64,000 bases of DNA, taken from the NCBI GenBank assembly GCA_905182985.1, contig CAJJDN010000100.1, positions 302,820 to 366,819 of the forward strand. Reading direction: 5' to 3'. The notes below the pieces were generated by a model, which saw nothing but the letters and a program-made list of their open reading frames with translations, did no database searches and was not told where the DNA came from. Below are positions 11,886 to 24,853 of this stretch, piece after piece. This stretch comes from Paramecium sonneborni. Lineage: Eukaryota; Ciliophora; Oligohymenophorea; Peniculida; Parameciidae. Both the position numbers and the translations under genes were made by a program. Each line of letters opens with the position of its first letter. Position 1 is the first letter of the stretch.

Positions 11886-14660
11886 TCACCCTTATAAATA
11901 CTATAGTAGCACCTCTAATTTAATTGGCATCATGATGTAGGTTCCTAACATATCCATTTCCCCATTTGAATTATATATCAATACAATAATTTTGAAGTTA
12001 TTGTTAACACCAAGAATTTTTGTGATTAAACTATAAATAGTTGTAAATATAATTACTCTCTATAGTTGAAATTTGGTTTATGGCAATTGATAATTATGTA
12101 TTTATACAATTAACATGAATTGTTCAAACATTTTTTTTCCCTAAGAGTTAAATTAATGTATTTGAATGAGTCTTATTCATTTATAAATGAAATATTATCT
12201 TAAGCATGTTGCTTAAGTACTATTTCAAAATCTTAATTTGAATTAATAATTAATTTTTGATTACATTGACAAGATCCATTTTATTATTGAATGTTTTTCA
12301 ATCTTCCCAATTCTTGAAGTTTCATCATACCAACTAATTTTGTTGATTTTTTGTTATTATTGACATTAATTGGTTTTGCAATTTTTTGAATTTATTACCT
12401 ATTAATAAGTAATGATCTAAGTCCTTTATTAAATCTCTATAAATATTAAATTTGATCATCATCTCTTATATATCTCTCTAAAATTTCATCTTCATCTACA
12501 TCTAAATCCATTTCATCTTAATGTACTTCTTCATCAATTATGAATTATGTATTGAATTCATCCAAAGCTAAATTTCTGATTGAAAAAGATATACTCGTTC
12601 CACAATCTTATAAAGATTTAATTCTCAAACCTTTATTAGCAACTTATCCTGTTATTTTCTTACAATAAAATAAAGGACCCAATAATTTACTTAAATAATT
12701 AACTATTTATAAAGATCGAATTTAATTCTTATTAAATTTTTCTTCAATAATTTCCTAATTAATTCCTTTACCAGTATCTTCAATAGATATTTAGATAGAG
12801 TTTTATCTCTTATCATCTTCAATAATTATTTTTATAAATCCTTCTTTTGTATTATTTATGCTATTGCTTATAAGAATTTGAAGCATTTACATTAATCTTA
12901 ATTGATCTGTTTTGAATTCTCCATTATTCACATTCAAATTATTTTTGAATAATAATTTAATATTAGGATTAATTTAATTCTAAAACTTAGTTTCTAATTA
13001 ATTAATTAAATTATCAACATTTAATTAGTCCTCTTCTAAATATTGAGTTTTTGAATACTTGAGAGTATTTTTTATTTCAATATTTAGTAATTTGAGAGGA
13101 ATCTATAAATTTTATTAAGTAAATAACAATTATCTAAATTCTTAACATATATTTGGAAGATCTTCTTCTTCTTGATATTTCTAGTTTAAATTTATATCTT
13201 AATATATTTAAGTTACATCTTCTAGAATTAAGAATATTTAAAAACTCTCTCCTTTAGATACTTTAAGCAAAGTAAATTAGAAATATTTTGATTAATTTTT
13301 AGGTAGATTAAATTTAGATATTCCTTTATATTCTGTCTACTAATCATTAATTAAATTATTAAGTAATTATTCTAATACACCATCTGGATTGTAATGTATT
13401 ATTCTTTAATTCTCTTGAGGCTATCTTAAAATTCTTAATTATTATAGAGCTGGTCCATTCAATAGAGAATGTAACAGTTCTCCTTTTTCATTAGTTCCAC
13501 AAGTTGATCCAAATTTAGCTAGTCTTTTTAATTATACCAAATTATCCTTTAATTATGGATTAGTTGAAAATAGTTAAATTACTTCCATTTTTCTTAATTT
13601 TATTTCAGCAGAAACTAAATCTACTTTATTAGAATCATCTTCCATTTATAATTATTTTAATCCTACTCCTGAAATATGGAGTAATTCTTTTGTTTAATCA
13701 AAAATAATTATTGGAAATTAATTAGTAATAATTTCTAGAATCTATTATTGAGTCTACATTTAAACTTATGGGATCATAAATTAAATCTCTTCTTTATTGT
13801 TTCTAAATTACATATTATTTTCAAATTAATATTAAGAGTAGTTTTTTAATTCAGCATCTATAATGTAAATAATCTCCAAACATATATACGCTATTACTTT
13901 TACTATTTCCTATTATAGAGTCAATAATTACTTTCATGAATAATTCACTCTCTACTCTGAATACATAATAGATATATAGAAATATAACTATCCCTATTCT
14001 TAGCTTCCAATCATAAATAAATAATTAGATTATCTAATTAATTTATATAATAATTACCTTTTACCAAATTATTAATCCAAAAATTGCCCAAAAATAAGAT
14101 TAGGAAAATTAGTTGAAATTTGAAATTCTTTCCTTTTTTAAAAATAAATAATTTATAAATACAATAATTAGTGTTCCTTCAGCAATGCTTAAACACATGA
14201 ATATGTAGGATGTTATTTTACCAAACAATAAAGGGTTCTCTATTTTTTTAGGAATAACTTCACAAGCTTTGAGAATCATATACATTATCAAAGTCTATGC
14301 TGTTTGTAACAATAGAAATTAAATCAAAGCAGGTATTAGGGGTCCTTTAATATTTTATAATATTAAACAAATACCTTCTTGTATATTTTTAAAAAATAAT
14401 AAAGTTAGTTAAAATGTACCAATAGCAAGACCTACAGGTAGTATTAATATTAGAGGAATAGTTTAACCACATGCTCCTTTAACATTACAATAGTCTTAAT
14501 ATTCTCTAGAAGATAGTAATGATATTTACTAGTTTGTTAGTCCTTTGACGAGAATATGATACTCATGGATTAACGATTATAGAACAGTACGAGTTATTTA
14601 TTATTGTTGAGGAAGGAAAGGTTTGTTTTCATTTTTAAGAAATTCTTATTATTCTTACAT
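11886..14660 (-). CDS. Membrane histidine-kinase-like protein with degenerate receiver domain
   Basis: 900 residues after removing introns 12031-12056 (26 nt), 13910-13931 (22 nt) and 14034-14057 (24 nt); coding length is an exact multiple of three. The N-terminal third has several membrane segments (PLILILPVGLAIGTF, ITSYIFMCLSIAEGTLIIVF, FWAIFGLIIW, WKLRIGIVIFLYIYYV). Next is a PAS-like region (IITNQFPIIIFDQTKELL), then a GHKL ATPase domain with N-box LISNSINNT and G1 box IEDTGKGI; the GLGL box is replaced. The C terminus matches a receiver fold: YKYIIINCHKPNF sits where family members have the phospho-accepting Asp, and it ends in MMPIKLEVLLQYLQ. No HExRxP-type H-box is visible. It resembles a hybrid sensor kinase that has lost both phospho-acceptors, so it may be a scaffold or ligand sensor. 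Confidence 0.75.
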
Positions 14661-14711
14661 TATTAATTAAATTATATATAATAAGATTAACAAATATTTA
14701 TTTAAATAATT

Positions 14712-16286
14712 TCAATTTTAATCAATAATGCTTACCAAAAGTTTTTTAAAATGTAAAGATAATTGATTGCCATTTTCAGGAGATAAATCTTTTCTTTAAG
14801 ATTCTTTAACATAAATCTTTTCACTTTTTTTAAAAGGTTCTCTCTAACCAGCAATGTATTTTTATATATTTTATTCAACTGAATCAAGTGAGAAGAATTA
14901 AGCTTATCTATGATTCACCTTTTATTAAAGTGATAATTTATAGATAGGATTTTCATGTATCTTATGATCAAATATATATTTATCTTTATTTTTATCATAT
15001 TTAGACATAATATCAAGAGCCCTTCTAGGTAATGATGTTTTTTTTAAATGTTCTTTTTATGTTTAATCAATATAATGATATTCAATAAAATATTCTGTAT
15101 ATTCATGTCCTAATAGAATTTCATTAATTAAAGGAATTACTTCACAAGTATTATATTTTAAAGTTGAATTAGAATCAAATAATAAACCTGTTTTTATATT
15201 AATAAATGGGATATGTATATATCTGGCAATTTTATCATCAAATTCTTTACAAAATGGTTATGATCTTTCATATAATTATATAAATTCTCTAGATGTTATT
15301 CTATAATAAGAATCTTTTGGTTCAATTTCACATTTCACCCATTTATTATGAAAATGATTTGCTTTACTAATATCACCTTAATAAAAATAACAAAGTCCTA
15401 ATTTATCATAACAATCTATTTCATAATCATCTAAATTCTCAGCCCATGCATAACTTAATGCCTTTAAGATAAATTTATGAGCTTTATCATATTATTTTAA
15501 TCTATAAAAATATCTATTGTATAATTTTACTATTTAGCAATTGAAAATAATTAAATTAAGATTTTAATTTTAAGTTAATGATTTCTACATAACTCTGATA
15601 ATTTTAAGCAATCTTTAAATAAAAATGTAGCTTTATTTAATTGTAATATAGTGTTGCCATAATAGGCAATAAAGTATAATAAATCACAGAATGTACCTAA
15701 AAGCTTTAAATAAAGATTAAATATTACATTTTATTCTTAGGAATATTGGAATGGATAATTTAAAAAGCTAATTAATTTTTCAAAGTCTTTCTTTTTAATG
15801 ATATCACAAAATATAGCTGAATTGTCATCTAGGTACTTTTATAGGTTCTAATTTCTCCTTTATCTAATTGACTCCAACTTAGAGGGGTATTTAAACTTCC
15901 TAACATGTCTCAATTACCTTTGTAGTTTGATAAGAATGTACTGAGGGACTACCTTCAACGGATTTTTCAATAGAATCTTTCATTCTTTCTTTCTAATGTC
16001 GAATTGAATAAGTTTAGTGATTCAAGGCTTTATAATAGAAATCCCCAGAGTTGTTAGTTAATTCAATTCTTGATGTAATAAAACCATTTGCCTCATTATT
16101 TAATGATAATATTCTAGAGCGTGGAATCATTTTGGATTGATTTAGAGACTCTGTGATTGATAATCTAGGAAGAATTTTTTTGAATTTATTTGAATCTTTG
16201 CCTGAATTTAGTATAATATTAACTAAATTTGACATCTTTGAACCAAATTTTGATTGGAACTTATCTGAAACAATATCCTCATTCAT
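14712..16286 (-). CDS. TPR-like protein, 5' structure uncertain
   Basis: ATG at 16286, TGA at 14712-14714. Clear introns are 15502-15530 (29 nt) and 15817-15836 (20 nt). The N terminus (MNEDIVSDKFQSKFG) is in a different phase from the conserved-looking body LGSLNTPLSWSQLDKGEIR. A 44-nt GT...AG intron at 15909-15952 would join them and makes the total divide by three (493 aa), but it is long for this genome; a second start at 15905 or a frameshift are alternatives. The middle has TPR-like helices (KQYDKAHKFILKALSYAWAE, CYDKLGLCYFYQGDISKA). The C-terminal third is basic. Role unknown; a protein-interaction scaffold is the safest reading. Confidence 0.6.
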
Positions 16287-16537
16287 TTTTGATATTATAA
16301 ATGTTAAAAATATTAATAAATTTTGAAGTATTTAATAAAATAACAATTGTTCTATTAGATTGATAATTATTTATCTATTAGAAAATTATAAATCCATACA
16401 ATTCTATAAAATAAAGAAATGTATTATTATATTAAATATAATTGATATGATCAATGCTGATATAATATTGTCCATTTAATTGAAAAAAAGATGAATTTTG
16501 TAATTAATAATTGTTCTAATAATCCATTTTTCTATTA

Positions 16538-17250
16538 ATGCAAAGTTATGATCCTATAGATGACTTAAAACCACCTATTTTGTAAAATTTTTAGAGTATG
16601 TATTCTAATTTGAGTGATTGTGATCGTTATAAACATTCTCCTTTAAGACATTCTCCAGTACTCTAAAAATGGTAAAAGAATATTTTTATTTTAGGAATTC
16701 ATTCATAGATCCAGAAGCAGTTCATGAAAAATCACCTATAGTTTAAGTAGAAACAAATAATATTCATGAAGAAATTTCAATAGTTTAAACAAAATTACAA
16801 GAAGAAAAATAACAAAATAAATAAGATGAATTTTAACCCTGTAGTTGTTTAAAGACACATTGTTTAAAGATGTATTGTTCTTGTTTTCATAATGGGAGAA
16901 ATTGTGGAAAATCATGTAAATGTGAAGATTGTAACAATACGGAAGAATTTAAAATGTAAAGAAATTAGGCTATGGATTATGTAAAGAAAAAAGCACATAG
17001 AAATAAAAAAGTTCCAAAAGAAAAAATATTTGAGACCACTGAAATATGGGGGTGTAATTGTTTTAAAACTAGATGTATTAAAAAATATTGTGAATGTTTC
17101 ATAAGAAGTAAAAAATGTACAGTTGAATGTAATTGTGATCATTGTGATAATGGAAAAGATGAAGATCTATTCAATGAAATTAAAAAATAAAATGAAAAAC
17201 CTAAAATACAAAAAAGAATAAGAAAAGAAAGATAAACTATATAATAATGA
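16538..17250 (+). CDS. CRC/CXC-domain protein (LIN54/tesmin/TSO1 family)
   Basis: 229 residues with one 23-nt intron (16672-16694). Two Cys-rich CXC motifs are plain: CSCLKTHCLKMYCSCFHNGR with CGKSCKCEDC after it, and WGCNCFKTRCIKKYCECF with CTVECNCDHC. Each motif should bind three zinc ions and the pair contacts the minor groove of CHR-type promoter DNA in animal LIN54 and plant TSO1. Here the linker between motifs is about 45 residues and basic (VKKKAHRNKKVPKEK) and lacks the usual RNPxAFxPK consensus. The first 90 residues are Ser- and Gln-rich. It is probably a cell-cycle or developmental transcription regulator. It starts on the opposite strand from, and 251 bases away from, the TPR-like gene (divergent pair). 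Confidence 0.88.
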
Positions 17251-17344
17251 ATTTGTTTATGTACTCTAATATATTCAATATATACTATCATATTATAAAA
17301 ATCAAAAAAAAAATGAATTGTTATAGAATCATCAATTAATTTTT

Positions 17345-19099
17345 TCAACATTAGATTTATTTTAGTTTTAAAACTTCTTTTTCTTTTAATACTTTTTCAA
17401 AATCTTATTACATTCTACTTAAAACAACACTAAACATTTTAGCTTTTTAAGCCATTTCTATTTTATCTTTTTCTTCTTTTGTATTCTATTATCTTAAAAT
17501 AGGTGGCATTGTTTATGCTAATTTCTTTTCACCTATTGTTAATATTTTATCTCTTACTAAAATAATAATATTATAATAGATATACTATCAATATCTCTTT
17601 ATTTTGCTATTATTGCCCTTGTTCTACTATTCTATGGATTCTAAATCATTATATCTAAATATGGTGATACTCCAAATATTCTTTTATGCATAAATTTTGC
17701 ATCATTACCTATCTTTTTTTATTTGCTACTCTCTAAAAATATAAATCTACAAAATAAATTATTCTAATCAAATAATCTATCAGCAAAATAAAATATTTTA
17801 TCCATTGCAATATTACCAGGTGTATTTATTTCTGTTCTTGGTTTCTCAAAAAATATTATATAATGGTTTTTGTACAAATATTCAGTTGCCATTTTTAATG
17901 ATACCAATATCATTGGCATTACTAAATGCATCCATAATTTAGGAGAATAAAAGGATTAAAAGGATTCAATTATTTCCATCATCTATATATACATTTACTT
18001 TTTTGTTAATGTTTATATTTATATCGGTAATGTTACACCAAACACCAACCAATATGATAAATGGATAAAAAGTCCAATTAATTTTACCATTTCACTTTTC
18101 TGTATTAATTAAAATACATTTTCAATTTATTATTTCTCAAATACTATATATCGTGTTTCTACATCATCATTCCCTTTTTCTTTATTTAATTATTATAATT
18201 ATTATTTCTCTTAACTTTTTGAATTAGCTTTAATAGGGAAAATACTCTTTGGAAATAATTTATCTATTTATTTTAAAACCTTTTCAATATCTTCTGGTTT
18301 CATATTTGGTGGTCTCTAAACATCTTTTAATAATGGTGCTGGAATTTCAATATGAATAAAAGGTAATTAAAATATCTTACTTTCAAATACTAAAAATTTA
18401 TCATGTTCTGAATGTGTCTCATCATTTTATTAAAATTCTAATCTATCCTAATTTACCATATTTTAATTTTGCTTTCTTTAAAATGTTTAATTAAAAGGAA
18501 ATAAATATTTATGTTTAATCTGCTCTATATTAAAATCCAATTTAAATTTGATTTTCTTCTCTTCCTCTTTTTCTAACAATTCCTTTTATTATTCAACTTC
18601 ATTTTTTTATTATAATGCTAATTATTATTATGTTAATTATTAATCTTATTCTTATTCATTCTTCTTTATAGTTATTTTTTTAAGATCCTACTCTTTCTAC
18701 ACTTCATCTAACACATCCTTATCCTTTTATCCTTAAGGTATTTCAATGTTCTTTTTCTTTTATCTTACAACTATATTAATTGTATCAGCATATAATCCAG
18801 ATGCTACAATTATATTAAAATCTTACTATTCCATCCACCTGTTATTTCACATCTATTTAATGGATAGTTCTTTAAAATCATCTATATATTCTTTTAATTA
18901 GCTTCTATTCCTAAACTCTCTAAATATTTTGTTGCATATTCTTATTCAATTATTTTTGTAAAATTTGCATTCTTTCCAATCACTACTTCCTATTTATTAA
19001 TCATCTATATCAATGTACATGTTATGTGTTTTTTAATTTTATTTAAAATATTCTTTCCTCAATACGTTACTTTACATTTTCTCTTTCTTATTTATTCAT
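17345..19099 (-). CDS. Unidentified 557-residue protein
   Basis: Introns 17557-17585 (29 nt), 18804-18826 (23 nt) and 18990-19018 (29 nt) give a coding length divisible by three. Visible parts: N-terminal globular region (EQEYATKYLESLGIEANQKN, CEITGGWNTSGLYADTINIV), a long Gln/Lys/Glu coiled-coil stretch (residues about 150-220), then a conserved-looking C-terminal half (FESKIFQLPFIHIEIPAPLL, RTEINTPGNIAMDKIFYFAD, KRIFGVSPYLDIMIQ) and a charged tail. The ending helix AKMFSVVLSRMQQDFEKVL may be coiled coil. I could not name the family. Confidence 0.65.
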
Positions 19100-19154
19100 T
19101 TTAATTAATAATATATTACAACTAAATTTATAGTTAATACTTTTTTTATAAAAT

Positions 19155-19622
19155 TCAAAAATCCTCTCCGAACATCTCATATGTAAAATCCATAATCTTA
19201 TCAAATTTATTTATGTTAATAGGCATCTCTGCATAACGCAATTTTATTGGAACATTATCCAAATATTTAAATTCACGACATGTCTTTTTTATTTACTTTA
19301 TTAATTTACTCCTATATTAAATCTTATTAGAAGCCTTATTTCCATTGAAATTTAAATATACTAATGATGGTGGAAATTCTAAGTCCTCAAAATATTCAAT
19401 TTGATTATGTTGTAAATTTAAATATTCTATTGAATTTGGTAAATTTTCAAGTGAAGATATATTATTATATGATAGATCCAATACTTTTAGGTTTGGAAAA
19501 TCTAAAACATTTGGTATATTGTCTAAATTGCATTTTATTGCTGTAATATTTATAACTTCCTCTTTGTTCTCTATTGAACTCAAAATTTTATCAACATTTG
19601 ACTTAATAATGGTTAATTTCAT
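19155..19622 (-). CDS. Small leucine-rich-repeat protein (SDS22-like)
   Basis: 155 residues, single exon, ATG at 19622 and TGA at 19155-19157. At least four LRRs of the 22-residue SDS22 type are seen: LDFPNLKVLDLSYNNISSLE, LPNSIEYLNLQHNQIEYFED, LEFPPSLVYLNFNGNK. The C-terminal 50 residues are basic and capped by DFTYEMFGEDF. Such proteins are binding scaffolds; no partner can be inferred. It sits head to tail with the two neighbours on the same strand, separated by about 50 bases on each side. Confidence 0.8.
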
Positions 19623-19663
19623 AAATAATATTATATTAATAATTAATTATTATAAATACCATT

Positions 19664-20092
19664 TCAAGTGTCTTCATTTGAATCTTCTTAGTTCATTTTT
19701 TAGTAAATTTAGAAAAATAATTTATCATCTGCATTTTTTTCCTGCTTTAAAGAGTTTTATTTTTCAATTACTAATTTAGGGACAGGCATTTCATTATCTG
19801 TTTAAAACTATTTTTTTGTTTTTTGATTAATTTTTTATATAATTTGTTTTTTCTTTGATTTTGGTTCACTTTACTTAGATTGTTATTGTTATTTTTCTAA
19901 TTATTTATTTTCCTCAATTTCAATAATATCATTCTCTTCAGAATTATTTGAATTTTATGATTATCTCTCTTATCCTCCTACTTCTTATGGTTATTCTGTT
20001 GATTATTAATCTTCTCCGTTTTTTTTTAAAAATTAGTATCCAACTACTCCTGCAAATACTAATCCAATAGGTATTGATATCCTCTTATCCAT
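19664..20092 (-). CDS. Small Gln-rich protein with N-terminal membrane segment
   Basis: 142 residues, single exon. Residues 4-22 (RISIPIGLVFAGVVGYQFL) form a signal anchor or mitochondrial-type membrane segment. The rest is hydrophilic with many Gln, Ser, Glu and Lys (EENDIIEIEENKQLEKQQQQ, KKKQIIQKINQKTKKQF). No domain recognised. Many Gln are TAA, which hides the ORF under the standard code. Confidence 0.6.
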
Positions 20093-20269
20093 ACTTTATG
20101 TATAGTCATTTATTGTTTTAAGAATTTTCGAAATTTACAAATTTTGTACTAAACTTCTCATTTATAATAGCCAGAACTTATATTTAATATATATATAATA
20201 AATATAATCTTAACTTATAACAATTTTATATGATTTTTATTAATTATAAATTTAACAAATATTGAAAAT

Positions 20270-21787
20270 TCATTCAGTACAATTATCAGCGATTAAATGT
20301 TAACTATTTCTCTTACTAGATGGGGATATAATAACCTTCTATTATTCAGAATTTAAATCCATTTGAAATGTATAACAATTTTAAGGAGGTGGAGGCTATT
20401 ATGCATGTAATGATTATTAATTCGAAACATTATCTAGATCTTGATCTAAAGATTTATTATCAATTTCTATTTCTTTTTTTATTTCTTCTTTATTCTCTTT
20501 TATAATTTATTCATCAATTTCTACGGACATTGATTGATTTACTATTTAACCTAATTGAGAAACATTGCTATTTTTTGGGCAATGATGTTTATTTTTGTGA
20601 AAATTATCATTTTAATCTTCATCAGAACTTTCATTCATTTGAGGTTCAGAATCTTCAACAATTACTTAATTATAAATTTATTTATCCTTTATTTCATCTA
20701 AATCTTTTGCTTAAGATTATTAGTTTTATTATTGTATACGATATTTTTTATCTTAATCATTTCCTGGAGTTGTTGGTTTTGACGTAAATAAACTAGGAAT
20801 CTATGTGAATTAAGGTTAAGATGGAGATGATTATGGATTCTTTTTATCATCTTCCTATTTATTTGAAAAATAGTTCTATTTGTTTGATTTAGAATCTGCA
20901 GTTTTTAAAGATAATTATGATTTTAAATCAAATCTTTTTGAAGTTGATAATAGTTATCCATATCCAGTTCCACTTTCATTTTGATTTGATTTTTATTATG
21001 GATGTTATAATTATGCAATTTATTATTTTTTATCTTATTTTGATTTTATATGTTCATACGTTGTTATGTGTTTATAACTAAAAATATAAAATATAAGATA
21101 AACTTGAAATATAAATGCATAGACAATAAGTATATTAAGACTACTAAAACAGGAGGATCAATTGCTATACAAATATAAACTAGTATTTATAAATCATATT
21201 CTTAGAATAATAAATTAATATCCAAAGCTAATTTAAATATTTTGAATGTCACTAAGGATATAACTAAAATAAAGAAGTATGAATAGTTCTAATCTCCAAC
21301 ACAGTTATTAAGCCAAATACAATGATGGTCAAAAAGTGATACACACCTATTAGAAATTTTAATTTACTTATTACAACTCCAACAATGTTTAGTTTTATCT
21401 TAGACATGTGCTTAACAAACAAGACAATATGATTTAATATCTGTTTTAAATTCTTTACTTAAGCATTATAAATATTTTTACCCTTATTATTTATATACTT
21501 ATTCTTATTTGACAATAGGGTCTATTGGATCAATGAGTGTAGCTTTAAGACAACTAAAAATTATAGTAGTAACAATAATAGTTAATATAATGAGCAAAAG
21601 TTCCTAAATAATAAAATAAAAAAATTACATGAATTCCAGGTTATTCATAAGAAAATGAAAACATGTAAGCAATAATAATATCAATCAGAGTATAAATCCA
21701 ACTTACAGCTTGGTATGGATTAAGACCATTAATTAAGCCGTTTCTTCGAACAGATCTTTCTCTTCCTTTTTATATATCAACGTTCAT
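20270..21787 (-). CDS. DHHC-type palmitoyltransferase
   Basis: 481 residues with introns 21078-21103 (26 nt), 21347-21367 (21 nt) and 21604-21628 (25 nt). The Cys-rich DHHC domain is clear: CLVCQAHVQDKTKHCWSCNK then RCVSLFDHHCIWLNNCVGD, spanning the second intron. Two membrane segments precede it (WIYTLIDIIIAYMFSF, LLIILTIIVTTIIFS) and two follow (FFILVISLVTF, IDPPVLVVLIYLLSM), with a TTxE-like TTYEHIK after the last. The enzyme S-acylates proteins through the DHHC Cys in Golgi or plasma membrane. The C-terminal tail of about 210 residues is Gln/Ser-rich with a PPPPQNCYTF motif, longer than usual. Confidence 0.9.
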
Positions 21788-21837
21788 TAATAATATATAT
21801 ATATTATTGTTGTTATATTGTATTTATGATGGATAAT

Positions 21838-23348
21838 TCATGGAGCAGGTAAATCTTTTAAGGGTAATTCTCCTACAGTTAAAGTCTTTTAATATTCTTC
21901 TTCTTCGTTTCTAAAATAAAAAAATGGGAACAAATAAATACCTCTTTAATCCAAAATATTATTTTGAAATCAATTAAGTATGATTTGTAAGGAATGATGT
22001 TTTTAGTTTAGGATTCCAGAAAGCATCTTCTTTGTATAAATACATCAAATCTTGTTTATTTAAACATGATAACTCATACATTCCAAGATCCTAATAAAAA
22101 TAATAATAATATATAGATACATTTTATCTCATATTTTAAACACCAGATTTAGTATAATATGGTAAGACTTCGAGATGATGAGTTTCAAATACATCTTCTC
22201 TAACTACACCAAATGATCCCATTCTAGTAACAAATATTAATTCCTTATCTTTATTATATTGAACTCTTGTAACATAGTTTTTTCCAATATCATTCATAGA
22301 CATATGATGGAAATACCATAAATATGCAGATGCAGCTGTAGCAGCTAAAACATTGATTCTCATATAATCCATATTATATATAGATTATAAATGATAAGGA
22401 TAGAATGAAGCATCAATTTAATGATCAAACATTAGATTTGTTTTATATACAATGTTATATGGTAACACCCAACATATCCAAGCAAAACTGAATGTTCCAG
22501 TCCACCATACAAACTTTAACCATTCTTATAATCTTGTATTTTCATAGATAACTTCTCCTTCTTCAAAATTTAAAGTAGGATCAGGATCACCTGATGGATG
22601 TTATACAAATGGTTAATCATTATAACTTGGATGATACATATCACTTTCTAATCTAAATAATCTTTAGAAAGGATTTGCCAAGAATTCTGGATGTCCTAAT
22701 CTATCAGCTAAATATGGGAATCTTAAATGATAAGGTGTTTCAACATCATATTTCGATCCTTTATCTGGATGGAATTTTTTAGTCACAGGTCTAGATTCTA
22801 ATTCTTTTTCATGTCTTTTTTCACTTTCAGTTCTTTCTACTGGAGCTATTGTTTAAGCTATCCATCTTTTCTCATTTCTAAACACATTTTCATATTCTAA
22901 TTCTTCATTCTCTAGATTTCCTGTTTAAGCATATGGAATATCTATTGGAAAGTAATCTCTAAGACCACCAGTTATATTTCTAGTCACTCCAGCCTTTCCT
23001 TTTAAATATGGTCTATCCAAATTCTTTATTGCTTCATCCACTTATTTTTACATGGCAACATCTCTTTTAACTCCATCCACCAGCATATTGTGAGTATCAA
23101 TTGTTAATCTTTGTTTGTAATCTTGTCTTTATGCTGGAATATAATCTGGATGGGCAGGATCATAGTGAGTTATGTGATATGGATACACTTTATATTCCAA
23201 TTTGTTAGCCAATCTCTCTAAATGCTCTTACATCACATTTTTGCGTTCTATTTCATAATAAATTTTTACCTTTTCTTCTTTATATGGCATTCTTAATGAC
23301 TTGACTAGCACTATATTTAGGAATATAGGATCTACAATATAAGAACAT
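21838..23348 (-). CDS. Probable mitochondrial inner-membrane protein, ciliate-specific
   Basis: 475 residues with introns 21911-21941 (31 nt), 22091-22120 (30 nt) and 23248-23269 (22 nt). The N terminus MFLYCRSYIPKYSASQVIKN is basic and hydroxylated, like a mitochondrial presequence. The body has Tyr/Pro/His-rich segments (YKVYPYHITHYDPAHPDYIP, KYDVETPYHLRFPYLADRLG), a membrane segment near WLKFVWWTGTFSFAWICWVL and a second near INVLAATAASAYLWYF, followed by a globular tail (VFETHHLEVLPYYTKSG). I infer a respiratory-complex or inner-membrane accessory subunit from composition and targeting only; no named homologue is recognised. It starts 65 bases from the divergently transcribed RBR gene. 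Confidence 0.6.
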
Positions 23349-23413
23349 CCTAATTTAATTTATTTTTATATCTAAAATTTACAGGAGAAATTAAAGCAAT
23401 AATTTATATTTAA

Positions 23414-24798
23414 ATGAATAGTAATAATCACAATGAATAACTTTGCCAATATGAGCAATAAAAACCAAGATATCAACATTTCTATTTGGAACTTTATAAG
23501 AGCAAGATCTTATAAATTCATGGGCCAAAATTATAATAAAGTGATACCCTAAAATGTTAATAAAATAATGGTGAATAATTAAGTAGTGCTGATGATCCAA
23601 TTTATTTGGATATATAAGATGAGAAGGAATAAGAAATATAATTTGAATTGCTTCCAAGGTAACAATAAAGTTAAGAGAAAAACAAAGCATTCTAAAATTT
23701 TTTAAAGAAATATAGTATAATAAAAAGATTTGGAATAAGAAGATTAAGATAGAATGAATCATCAGATGAATTGGAATCATAAGAAAAGAGCGATGAAATA
23801 TCATAAAATTAAAAAGAGTATAAGGAATGTTAAATATGTTTGTCATAAAGAAAAATGAATTAATATTTACCCTGTAAACATGAATTTTGTAAATCTTGTG
23901 TAGGAACTCATTTAAAGGAGAATATAATAAGAGGGAATGTGATGATAATATAGTGTCCTTAATTATCATGTAGTGAACAATTTTAAAAGCATTAGATAAA
24001 AGAATTAGTATCTCGTAGTTTATATGAGAAATACGAAAGATTTTATAGTCGTCAATAAATAAGTTAGAATAAAAATGTAAGATGGTGTCCTAGAGTGGTA
24101 AGATATATAAATATGATATGAGGATTGTGAATAGTATGTGATAGGTACAGGTAATGATTAATTGATATGTTCTTGTGGATAATAAATATGTTTTAAATGT
24201 GGAAATGAATACCATTTGAATATATCATGTGAATAAGCAATGGATACACAGTATCTTAAAGTAAGAAAAGAATTATAAGTGAATAATTGTCCAAATTGTT
24301 AAGCTCCAATAGAGAAGAGAGGTGGTTGTAATCATATGACATGTTATAAATGTAAATATGAATTTTGTTGGATATGTCATGGTAAATATTCATCAGCTCA
24401 TTATGGTATATTTAATATCTTTGGATGTGCTAGTATATTTATAATATTTATTATTATTATTAGTTCCAGGAGGATAGGTATCTAATATTAAACCATTAAA
24501 TAATCCTATGTTAATTAGAATTATGATGATAATTCCTAAACTTATCCTTACCTTATTATTATCTATTGGATTACTTATATTGCTTCCCTTTTTTATACTA
24601 TACCTAATAATATCCGCTCCATATCAAATAGTCAAAAGAATATCCAATTTTAGAATAAATAATTGTTCAAAATGTTCTTAGATTGCATACTTCATATTAT
24701 ACTTATTTATCGGAAGTATTTTATCTCCAATCACTATCATTTGTGCAATACTAATAAGTCCTTTACTTTTGATTAATTATATTATTGATAATTTATGA
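23414..24798 (+). CDS. RBR-family E3 ubiquitin ligase with C-terminal membrane segments
   Basis: 442 residues with introns 24098-24122 (25 nt, ending GAG) and 24433-24463 (31 nt). RING1: [20 protein letters not shown] with CKSC. IBR: RWCPRVDCEQYV ... [20 protein letters not shown]2: [19 protein letters not shown] then [10 protein letters not shown]. In RBR ligases the first Cys pair region of RING2 holds the Cys that forms the ubiquitin thioester; the Cys of NCQAPIEK is the candidate. After RING2 come [10 protein letters not shown] and two hydrophobic stretches ([37 protein letters not shown]), so it is probably anchored in a membrane. The first 120 residues are low complexity. Stop is 55 bases from the convergent uL1m stop. 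Confidence 0.9.
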
Positions 24799-24853
24799 TT
24801 ATATAATTAATTCTATCTATATTTTATATCCTTTTTTTAATATAATATACTTA

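Noticed and set aside
23391..23969. 192-codon minus ORF
   Set aside because: Antisense to the first exon of the RBR gene; hydrophobic by composition only.
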